From: Bacillota bacterium
GTDB taxonomy: Bacteria > Bacillota > Clostridia > Acetivibrionales > DSM-2933
Direction: 5' to 3'
Length of the DNA: 9,264 nucleotides
Assembly (NCBI GenBank): GCA_030705945.1
Contig: JAUZPS010000151.1
Location: 1-9,264 of the forward strand
In this document: positions 1 to 5,851 of the stretch, in pieces
Layout: every line of letters begins with the position of its first letter
Numbering within the stretch: the first letter of the stretch is position 1
Position numbers and translations under genes: made by a program
Notes under the pieces: model-generated
Databases searched by the model: none
What the model was told of the DNA's origin: nothing
The model's input: only the letters and a program-made list of their open reading frames with translations

Positions 1-19
1 GTAAAATCTTTTTCATAAC

Positions 20-131
20 TTATATATATAAAAAGCACTATTAATCTTACATTTGACGGAGCAAAATAACGAACGCTTTAACGTTATTTTGTGATAGGCA
101 AATGTAAAAGATTAATTGCTTTTTATATAGA
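20..131 (+). repeat. 112-bp palindromic element, copy 1 (upstream of sigI)
   Basis: The reverse complement of 5556-5667 matches this stretch at 111 of 112 positions; the only difference is C57 here against G there. Bases 25-129 also form an imperfect palindrome. Pairing segments are 25-37 with 117-129 (13 bp, TATATAAAAAGCA), 40-48 with 108-116 (9 bp), 49-55 with 99-105 (7 bp) and 62-71 with 82-91 (10 bp, CAAAATAACG). That is about 39 pairs with small bulges, one internal loop and a 10-nt tip (72-81). It ends 82 bp before the sigI start. It could be a MITE-like element flanked by TA-rich DNA, or a regulatory leader or promoter region; the sequence alone does not decide. Confidence 0.9.
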
Positions 132-162
132 TATTTATTTTAAAAAATCCTATGGATGTACA

Positions 163-185
163 CAAAAATTCAACTAGCTTACGTA
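163..185 (+). promoter_or_regulatory. candidate SigI-type promoter of the sigI-rsgI operon
   Basis: An A-tract (CAAAAA, 163-168) is followed after 13 nt by CGTA (182-185), about 29 nt before the sigI start codon. Clostridial sigma-I promoters are described as having an A-tract in the -35 region and a CGWA -10 motif, and sigI operons are commonly self-activated, so this would fit autoregulation. The motif is short in AT-rich DNA and no start site is known, so this is a candidate only. No good sigma-A promoter was seen between the palindromic element and the gene. Confidence 0.3.
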
Positions 186-213
186 ATACATATTTGATGG
201 GGGGGAATGGTTT

Positions 214-975
214 TTGGATATACGTAGATTTTTCAATTTTGATAAAATTAAAATTGATGAGAATATAAATGAAAGTAATCTAATAACTACATTAATTCAG
301 ATAAAGTCCGGAAATAAAACATTAAGGAATGATTTTATTTCTACTTACAAGCCCTTCATTTTAAAAGTTACTTCCAAAACTACTGGCAAATATATAGATA
401 CGGAAAATTGTGATGAATTTGGCATAGGAATGTCTGCATTCAATGAAGCCATTGATAAATTTGATGTAAATAAAAATGGAAAATTTTTTATATTTGCTCA
501 AAAAGCAATTGAAAGAAGAGTTATTGATTACTTAAGGAAACAAAGGAAAAATAAGGAATATCCTTTTACATATTTTGAGGAGAGATATGGTGAACAATTT
601 GAAGAAAGATATTTTTTAGCCGATACCAATGTTCAATTTGATGACATAGAAATAATGGATGAAATTAACTCATACAAGGAGAATCTCAAAGAATTTCAGA
701 TATCAATAAAAGATTTGATTTTCAATACACCAAAGCATAAGGATTCAAGGGAATTATGTTTTAAAATTGCTATGATTTTAGTAAAGGATGATAAATTATT
801 TAATTATCTTATTAAAAATAAAACGATTCCCAGAAGCGATCTGGCAAAAAAAATTAAAGTACATGAAAAAACGATAGGTAATAATCGTAAATACATTATA
901 GCCCTATGTCTGTTAATGAAAAGTAATCTTGAACTTTCAAAAAGCTATCTACATTATGTTGGAAAGGAGGGATAA
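214..975 (+). CDS. sigI: RNA polymerase sigma-I factor (SigI)
   Basis: This is a 253-residue alternative sigma factor of the sigma-I group, which in cellulolytic clostridia switches on cellulosome and plant-polysaccharide genes when its anti-sigma partner senses substrate. Residues about 23-112 resemble sigma region 2 (FISTYKPFILKV, then DEFGIGMSAFNEAIDKFD and ERRVIDYLRKQRK). Residues about 145-245 form the sigma-I-specific C-terminal domain, with a helix-turn-helix-like segment around 207-235 (RSDLAKKIKVHEKTIGNNRK). Length is normal for the family. The start is a TTG at 214, preceded by a G-rich Shine-Dalgarno run (199-205) with 8-nt spacing; the ATG at 207 hits a stop at once. The next gene, rsgI, starts 7 bp after this stop and has its ribosome-binding site inside the end of sigI, so the two are co-transcribed and probably translationally linked. 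The sigma-I assignment is supported by both the protein pattern and the rsgI partner. Confidence 0.93.
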   Translation: MDIRRFFNFDKIKIDENINESNLITTLIQIKSGNKTLRNDFISTYKPFILKVTSKTTGKYIDTENCDEFGIGMSAFNEAIDKFDVNKNGKFFIFAQKAIERRVIDYLRKQRKNKEYPFTYFEERYGEQFEERYFLADTNVQFDDIEIMDEINSYKENLKEFQISIKDLIFNTPKHKDSRELCFKIAMILVKDDKLFNYLIKNKTIPRSDLAKKIKVHEKTIGNNRKYIIALCLLMKSNLELSKSYLHYVGKEG

Positions 976-982
976 TAGTAGC

Positions 983-3124
983 ATGGTTATTTATGGAATT
1001 GTATATGAAATAGAAGATGGCAAAGCTATAGCACTCACCATGGATAAGAGATTTGTAGCAATAAAAGCTTATGATGGTATGAATATAGGCCAGCAGATAA
1101 AATTTTATGATTCAGATATTCTTATCCCTAAGTCTGATACATTTAATTCATATCAGTATACAGATAATATTAGAAGATATTTAAGATTTCTAAAAAGTAA
1201 AAAGATATCTATTGTTGCAGGAATTACTGTTGCTGCGATTTTTATGTTCTTAATATTCCATTTTGATTTTTTATCAAAAAATGGGGACAATAAAGTGTTT
1301 GCTTATGTAGATATTGATTCAAATACAAGTATTGAAACTGCCATTGATATCAACGGCAAAATATGCGAGGTAAAAGCTATAAATAATTATGGAAAAATTC
1401 TATCGAACAAAACAAAACTTAAGGGACAAAACATTCAGCTTGCTCTCCAATCCGTTATTCAGGAACTGGAAAGTACACTATCTTCAAGTGATGAAAACAA
1501 CGATAGCATATTAATATCAGTATCACTTAATCAAGCAAATGAAGAATATAAAAAAAATAAAAATAGCATGCAACAAAAGCTTGATAAAATTTTAAAATCT
1601 ACAGATTATAAAAATAATAATAAAAATGGAATTGAAAAAAGACGTAAAGTCGTTATAAATACAATAATTGTACCCCCTGAAATAAGAAATAGGGCTATTG
1701 CGAACAATATGTCCATGGGAAGGTATGCTATTTATGCCGAAGCAAATAGAACTGGCCAAAATTTATCCATGGAATCTGCTAAAAATATGTCAATTGGAGA
1801 GGTTTTGAACAGAATAGATATAAACAAAATAAGTAAATCCTACGACCTTATGACAAATTCAAAACTTCCAACAACTCAGGAATCGACTTCCCCTCCTGAA
1901 ATGATTATAAACAAGAATACACCTGTTTCAATTGATACGACTTCTAATATAAATATTTTATCTCCTACACCATGCAAGGGGCAAGCTACTTTTACTCCAT
2001 CAGTTCCAACTGGGAAACCTTCACAAGAAATTATCTCTCCCTCAAGGAGTGTGTCTTCGGAGGATAGCACCAATTTATCCAAGGATTTAATAGCGTGGTA
2101 CAAGTTTGATAGCTCTCAAGATAAAAAAGTACTTGATTCATCAGGTAATGGAAATGATGGTCTTCTATTTGGTAGTTCTAAATTAGCAACTTGTCTTACA
2201 GGTAAGTCTCTATACTTAGACGGTAAACAAGGTTATGTTAAATTGCCTGACAAAATATTAAATTCAGCAAAGGAAATTACTATTGCTACATGGGTAAAAA
2301 TTAATTCAAATGAAAAATGGATGAAGATCTTTGATTTCGGAAAATGGACTAAGGATTACATATACCTGACTCCACGGGCTGATGGCACGAATTGCATACA
2401 ATTGGGGATTTCAGGCTCTAATACGGCGCAAAATCTGAACGGGTCCTCTAATTTGCCAGTAGCCGTTTGGAAACATATAGCTGTTACTATAACAAGCCAC
2501 AAGAGTGTATTATATATTAATGGAATTGAAGATGCAACTAACAATAATATGGATGTAGATCTATCCCGGCTTTGGAATTGTCCTAACAATTTTATAGCCA
2601 ATTCCCAGAATGATAACAATCGTATTACTTCTGGTCAATTTGATGATTTCAGAATATATAAAAGAGTATTAAGCCAGTCCGAAATAAGAAGCATCATTAA
2701 CCTAGGTAATCCTGGAGGAGCACTTCAGCCTGTGAGCGCTTTTAATAGAATAGAGGCTGAAAACTTTGACAGTAAATATGGCTCTGTTAGAAATGAAGGC
2801 TCGACTGAAGATGGGGATTATATTGGAGGGATTGAATCAGAAGATTATATTGTTTTTAACAACGTTGATTTCGGCAGTGGAGTTGATCAATTTGAAATCA
2901 TGGCTTCCAGCGCATCACATGGTGGCAACATTGACATACTTATCGATAAAATATCAAGTAAACCCGTTGGCAGTATAACTATAACTAATACCGGATCATG
3001 GGAAAACTGGAAGGTCAAAGATTACCCAATTAGCAGGATAATCGGAAAGCACAATTTATATCTAAGGTTTAGCGGCGGCACAAACATGTACAGGATAAAT
3101 TGGTTTAAATTTTTCCAAAAGTAA
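983..3124 (+). CDS. rsgI: RsgI-type membrane anti-sigma-I factor with LamG-like and CBM6-like sensor modules
   Basis: This is a 713-residue single-pass membrane anti-sigma factor. The ATG at 983 (MVIYGIVYEIEDGKAI) is chosen because AAGGAGG lies at 964-970; in-frame ATGs at 929 and 956 would lie inside sigI and give an untypical N terminus. Residues 1-50 are the cytoplasmic RsgI N-terminal domain that binds SigI. Residues 75-94 are a transmembrane helix (ISIVAGITVAAIFMFLIF). Residues about 105-280 are the conserved juxtamembrane region (FAYVDIDSNTSIE; IPPEIRNRA-like segment; NNMSMGRYAIYAEAN). In it the usual Asn-Pro autocleavage pair appears as Asn114-Thr115. Residues about 285-367 are a Ser/Thr/Pro-rich linker. 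Residues about 368-574 are a concanavalin-like LamG module (IAWYKFD; DSSGNGNDG; ITIATWVK; GQFDDFRIYKRVLS). Residues about 585-713 are a family-6-type carbohydrate-binding module (RIEAENFD, EDYIVFNNVDFG, LYLRFSGGTN). The ligand is unknown; beta-glucan or xylan is an inference from the CBM6 family. Confidence 0.92.
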   Translation: MVIYGIVYEIEDGKAIALTMDKRFVAIKAYDGMNIGQQIKFYDSDILIPKSDTFNSYQYTDNIRRYLRFLKSKKISIVAGITVAAIFMFLIFHFDFLSKNGDNKVFAYVDIDSNTSIETAIDINGKICEVKAINNYGKILSNKTKLKGQNIQLALQSVIQELESTLSSSDENNDSILISVSLNQANEEYKKNKNSMQQKLDKILKSTDYKNNNKNGIEKRRKVVINTIIVPPEIRNRAIANNMSMGRYAIYAEANRTGQNLSMESAKNMSIGEVLNRIDINKISKSYDLMTNSKLPTTQESTSPPEMIINKNTPVSIDTTSNINILSPTPCKGQATFTPSVPTGKPSQEIISPSRSVSSEDSTNLSKDLIAWYKFDSSQDKKVLDSSGNGNDGLLFGSSKLATCLTGKSLYLDGKQGYVKLPDKILNSAKEITIATWVKINSNEKWMKIFDFGKWTKDYIYLTPRADGTNCIQLGISGSNTAQNLNGSSNLPVAVWKHIAVTITSHKSVLYINGIEDATNNNMDVDLSRLWNCPNNFIANSQNDNNRITSGQFDDFRIYKRVLSQSEIRSIINLGNPGGALQPVSAFNRIEAENFDSKYGSVRNEGSTEDGDYIGGIESEDYIVFNNVDFGSGVDQFEIMASSASHGGNIDILIDKISSKPVGSITITNTGSWENWKVKDYPISRIIGKHNLYLRFSGGTNMYRINWFKFFQK

Positions 3125-3202
3125 TTATTACTAAAGGTATTAGAAATGCGTTTTTTAAGATCAGTTTTTTTACATAAATTAATATTAAGTGGTCGACTTT
3201 TC

Positions 3203-3244
3203 TTGATAATTAAATCTGGTCTTTTTGTTATAATGTGTTATAAT
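3203..3244 (+). promoter_or_regulatory. tandem extended -10 promoter candidates for the X-dockerin gene
   Basis: Two copies of TGTTATAAT stand 10 bp apart, with TATAAT at 3229-3234 and 3239-3244. Each has an upstream TG, that is, an extended -10 element of the vegetative sigma factor. A TTGATA (3203-3208) lies 20 nt before the first, which is too far for an ideal -35 box. They lie about 100-115 bp before the start codon at 3347. No CGWA sigma-I motif was found on this strand between 3125 and 3346, so the gene may not be directly SigI-dependent, though read-through from rsgI is possible because no clear terminator follows rsgI. Confidence 0.45.
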
Positions 3245-3346
3245 ATGGATATGTAGTACTTATGTCATATTTTTTATGCATAAAGTGTTAAATAAAGTTA
3301 AAATAAAGTAAGGGAAACGTCCCGCAGCTTCATAGGAGGTTTTACA

Positions 3347-3922
3347 ATGAATAAGATAAAAATCCTTTTATTATGTGTTATTATACTACTTGCAAGTTTT
3401 AATTTCAGTATTGTTAATGCAGAAGAAAATCAATATAAGATCTCAGGATATATTGATTCCGATTTCAGCTATGCAAGTGATAATTTCAAGTCGGGTTTTC
3501 TGGTAGAATTGGTTGGAAGCTCAATCCAAGCTGTGTCAGATTCTAGTGGATATTTTGAATTAGACAATGTTCCTTTTAATTCTTCAGGATACACGATTAA
3601 AATCAGCAAGGATGTCTATTTAAGCAGGGAAATTACCGGTGTTAAAGTTACTGGAAATCTGGAACTTGGCAGTAAAACTGAACCTGTGAAAATGTGGGCC
3701 GGAGATTTTAAAGTTAACGGTGTTCGGGATAATGCAATAAATATGATAGATATAGTTCAGGTAGCAAAAAGTTTTGGCAATATATATTTGGAGTACCGCC
3801 AATATTGTCCTGAAACAGATATTAATGGGGATTTAACGGTTAATATGGCGGATGTTATCATTTTAGCAAAGCATTTTAATCAAACTCCAGCTAACTATCC
3901 TGAACCGACAATTATAATTTAA
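3347..3922 (+). CDS. secreted stand-alone X module-dockerin protein (type II XDoc-like)
   Basis: This is a 191-residue secreted protein with nothing but a signal peptide and an X module-dockerin pair. Residues 1-25 are a signal peptide (KIKILLLCVIILLASF, likely cleavage after VNA). Residues about 29-115 resemble the X module next to the type II dockerin of CipA scaffoldins (YKISGYI, SDSSGYFELDNVP, SSGYTIKIS, PVKMWAGD). Residues about 117-180 are the dockerin. Its first calcium loop is irregular and extended (GDFKVNGVRDNAINMID). The second is canonical (DINGDLTVNMAD; Asp158, Asn160, Asp162, Asn166, Asp169). Such modules bind type II cohesins of cell-surface anchoring proteins and normally end a scaffoldin or enzyme; here there is no catalytic, cohesin or binding module. 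AGGAGG at 3334-3339 sets the start with 7-nt spacing. It follows rsgI on the same strand and converges on celA. A decoy, cap or adaptor role is only inference. Confidence 0.88.
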   Translation: MNKIKILLLCVIILLASFNFSIVNAEENQYKISGYIDSDFSYASDNFKSGFLVELVGSSIQAVSDSSGYFELDNVPFNSSGYTIKISKDVYLSREITGVKVTGNLELGSKTEPVKMWAGDFKVNGVRDNAINMIDIVQVAKSFGNIYLEYRQYCPETDINGDLTVNMADVIILAKHFNQTPANYPEPTIII

Positions 3923-3952
3923 CTTTGAGCAAGATTCAAAACCCAGTAGATG

Positions 3953-4006
3953 TAGCATAATAAAAGGTTAGATATGAATTATTGTATCTAACCTTTTATT
4001 ATGCTA
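3953..4006. terminator. bidirectional hairpin between the X-dockerin gene and celA
   Basis: Two perfectly complementary 22-nt arms (3953-3974 and 3985-4006) flank a 10-nt loop. The hairpin sits between the ends of two convergent genes, 30 bp after one stop and 27 bp before the other. Each strand has a T-rich stretch within the 3' arm (CCTTTTATTAT) but no long U-tract after it. A shared bidirectional terminator is the simplest reading. The stem is unusually long and perfect, so it may also protect the 3' ends of both messages. Confidence 0.8.
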
Positions 4007-4033
4007 TTCTTACCTCAAATAGAAATAATACTG

Positions 4034-5521
4034 CTAATATGTATAGCTAAATTTTAAAGCAATCATCATAATATCATTCATATTTATAGTACCATCATTA
4101 TTTAAATCACATTTCTTGTCATAATTACTTCCTGAAGCAGTAGTGTTGAAATGAGCAGCTACTAATATAACATCTGCCATATTTACAGCCCTGTCCCCAT
4201 TAATATCCTCAGGCACCTGCTTAACAGTACTGGTTGGAATAGGCGTATTTGTAGGCTTTATTGTTGGTGTATTAGTAGGTGTATTGGTAGGTGTATTGGT
4301 AGGTGTATTGGTAGGTGTATTGGTAGGTGTATTAGTAGGTTTAACGGTTGTTGAATAAAAGTTCGGGAAATTACCTGACATAAACATTAATGTCAGCATT
4401 CTCAAAGTATTTCCATAGTAATCGTAAGGCTCTGAATCCTTTAGTTTTACAGACTCATTAAACATGCTCCTCCCGAAATTCAGATCCGAGCCGGTTAGGC
4501 AGCCCGCTGCAGCTGTAACTACAAAAGTAGGATTATGATTAGAGCCAGTTTTTTGTCCTGTCAATGAATAACCGTCTACAATATTTGTGGCGCCAACTGT
4601 TTTGAAAAATGCGTTTGTCTTATCGCAGTAATCCTTAGCCTTTTGTGTACCATACCATGAATAATCCAATGCAATTCTCCATGGCGTTCGCGCCGCGTCA
4701 TAGCTATATTCGTACTTTGCGCTGCCATTCCAAACCGCTAGTGATTGAGCCGTTCCGTTAGACTTACACCAGTCTGGAACTAATCCTGTTCCATTATTAT
4801 ATTTTCCTATTTGGTTAATTATTATATCATAGCACTTATCCACTACTTTTAGCCAATCTTGATTACCTGTAAAATCTGCATAAATTCTGTACCAAGCTGG
4901 AACAAAATAGCAAGGATTCAACGCATCAGAGCCTCCCCATTCTCCCGGCTTCAAAACATAAGTTCCAGGCTCTACGCAGTATTTATAAAGATTATTTATA
5001 TAATTTTTTGCTTCCTGTTCATAGTTAATAGTTCCGCTTGATCCCCATCTTTTATGGGCAAATACCAAGGCTGTTGCCATATCTTCATCACCATCTGTAG
5101 CAGGTCCTGTTCCTGCAATGGAACCGTTTTTATCGATAGACCAATTCATAAGACCATGCTCATTAAAGTACTTCTTAGCATATCGATAAAGATCATCAAA
5201 CAAAGACTTCTCATTAAAATATACAGAAAGTAGCATACCATAGCCCATGCCTTCTGAGCATGATGTGAACTCCTGATTACCGGCGGTCTGTACTCTTCTG
5301 TAACCGCCTGCTCCGCTTGAGGTAATACGTTTGCTTTTCCATTCTTCCCAATCTCTTAATAACATAGCATTGGTACTTGCCTGATCAGTTGACAGAGAAC
5401 TAATACCATAAGGATAAGGATTCGTTGAAGGTAAAGATGATGTGTCAGCCGAGCATATGTTTACTTGCATAAGACTTACAAGCATACTGATTGTGATTAG
5501 GTACAGCAAAAATCTTTTCAT
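4034..5521 (-). CDS. celA: cellulosomal GH8 endo-beta-1,4-glucanase with C-terminal dockerin (Cel8A-like)
   Basis: This is a 495-residue secreted endoglucanase that cuts internal beta-1,4 bonds of cellulose or mixed-linkage glucan by inversion. Residues 1-25 are a signal peptide (cleavage near NICSA). Residues about 33-390 are a glycoside hydrolase family 8 catalytic domain. The family signature is complete at 141-159 (ATDGDEDMATALVFAHKRW). Glu90 (SCSEGMGYGM) is the expected proton donor and Asp275 (SYDAARTPWR) the expected base, by analogy with Clostridium thermocellum CelA. Residues about 394-434 are a TNTP-repeat linker. Residues 437-495 are a dockerin with two intact calcium loops (Asp439, Asn441, Asp443, Asn447, Asp450; Asp472, Asn474, Asp476, Asn480, Asp483). 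The dockerin recognition region (NMADVILVA, NMNDIMMIA) resembles the neighbouring X-dockerin more than classic type I enzyme dockerins. The start has an AAAGGGAG ribosome site with about 9-nt spacing. The second 112-bp element lies 34 bp upstream. Confidence 0.96.
   Translation of the reverse strand: MKRFLLYLITISMLVSLMQVNICSADTSSLPSTNPYPYGISSLSTDQASTNAMLLRDWEEWKSKRITSSGAGGYRRVQTAGNQEFTSCSEGMGYGMLLSVYFNEKSLFDDLYRYAKKYFNEHGLMNWSIDKNGSIAGTGPATDGDEDMATALVFAHKRWGSSGTINYEQEAKNYINNLYKYCVEPGTYVLKPGEWGGSDALNPCYFVPAWYRIYADFTGNQDWLKVVDKCYDIIINQIGKYNNGTGLVPDWCKSNGTAQSLAVWNGSAKYEYSYDAARTPWRIALDYSWYGTQKAKDYCDKTNAFFKTVGATNIVDGYSLTGQKTGSNHNPTFVVTAAAGCLTGSDLNFGRSMFNESVKLKDSEPYDYYGNTLRMLTLMFMSGNFPNFYSTTVKPTNTPTNTPTNTPTNTPTNTPTNTPTIKPTNTPIPTSTVKQVPEDINGDRAVNMADVILVAAHFNTTASGSNYDKKCDLNNDGTINMNDIMMIALKFSYTY
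4266..4337 (-). repeat. six 12-bp tandem repeats encoding the celA linker
   Basis: Six consecutive copies of GGTGTATTGGTA (+ strand) run here; the first and last carry one G-to-A change (GGTGTATTAGTA) and the middle four are identical. On the coding strand each unit adds four residues of the Thr-Asn-Thr-Pro linker between the GH8 domain and the dockerin. A degenerate unit lies next to the array at about 4243-4254. Because the unit is a multiple of three, slippage would change linker length without breaking the frame. Confidence 0.95.
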
Positions 5522-5555
5522 AAATTCTCTCTCCCTTTAAATCTTGATTTTAATT

Positions 5556-5667
5556 TCTATATAAAAAGCAATTAATCTTTTACATTTGCCTATCACAAAA
5601 TAACGTTAAAGCGTTCGTTATTTTGCTCCCTCAAATGTAAGATTAATAGTGCTTTTTATATATATAA
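5556..5667 (-). repeat. 112-bp palindromic element, copy 2 (upstream of celA)
   Basis: This is the reverse complement of 20-131 with one mismatch (position 5630 against 57). Read on the celA strand it has the same 5'-to-3' polarity as copy 1 has relative to sigI, and it ends 34 bp before the celA start codon. It can form the same long hairpin. Similarity stops at both edges: beyond 5667 and before 5556 the flanks do not match those of copy 1. This defines it as a discrete unit. On the celA coding strand the only CGWA motif in about 500 bp of upstream DNA is the CGAA in the hairpin tip of this copy. Confidence 0.9.
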
Positions 5668-5747
5668 CTCATAATATCTGTAAACATGAAAAATCTAAAC
5701 TATCAAAATAGTCTTTTAGATAGTATCAAAAAATAAACTGGTCAACT

Positions 5748-5819
5748 GGGAGTTTCAAAAACTTGATATAATGGGTTTGCATCATACAAAACTTGAACAA
5801 GGAATTTTTTGAAACTCCC
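5748..5819. repeat. 72-bp inverted-repeat unit, possible insertion-sequence or MITE remnant
   Basis: A perfect 14-nt inverted repeat, GGGAGTTTCAAAAA at 5748-5761 and its complement at 5806-5819, encloses 44 bp with no coding capacity. AAAACTTGA occurs twice inside (5758-5766 and 5788-5796 region). Sharp G-rich ends followed by an A-run look like the terminal repeats of an insertion sequence that has lost its interior, or of a short MITE. No clear target-site duplication is visible on either side. A transcription-factor site or hairpin is the alternative. Confidence 0.5.
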
Positions 5820-5827
5820 TTATTAAA

Positions 5828-5851
5828 TAAGTATTATTTTAGTAATACTTA
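5828..5851. promoter_or_regulatory. perfect dyad, possible operator
   Basis: TAAGTATTA (5828-5836) and TAATACTTA (5843-5851) form a perfect 9-bp inverted repeat around a 6-bp spacer. It lies in the divergent region between celA and the AraC-type gene. The size fits a homodimeric regulator site, but AT-rich DNA gives such dyads by chance, and AraC-family proteins usually prefer direct repeats. Confidence 0.3.

Noticed and set aside
70..73. CGAA in the hairpin tip of the shared element as a sigma-I -10 motif
   Set aside because: It is conserved in both copies, but no A-tract stands at the expected distance upstream, so it is not called as a promoter.
929..982. Upstream in-frame starts for rsgI (ATG at 929 and 956)
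   Set aside because: They lie inside sigI, add an untypical N terminus, and the strong AAGGAGG at 964-970 points to the ATG at 983.
1876..2103. Minus-strand open frame opposite the rsgI linker
   Set aside because: No ribosome site or recognisable protein, and it lies wholly within a well-supported gene on the other strand; the same applies to 2356-2619 and to the plus-strand frame 2766-2978.
3308..3340. Possible riboswitch in the X-dockerin leader (GGGAAACGTCCC hairpin)
   Set aside because: Only a 4-bp stem is present and no conserved riboswitch core could be recognised.
4266..4337. CRISPR-like array
   Set aside because: The repeats are contiguous 12-bp units without spacers and encode the celA linker.
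4859..5041. Plus-strand frame opposite celA
   Set aside because: It is antisense to the conserved GH8 catalytic domain and shows no protein-like pattern.
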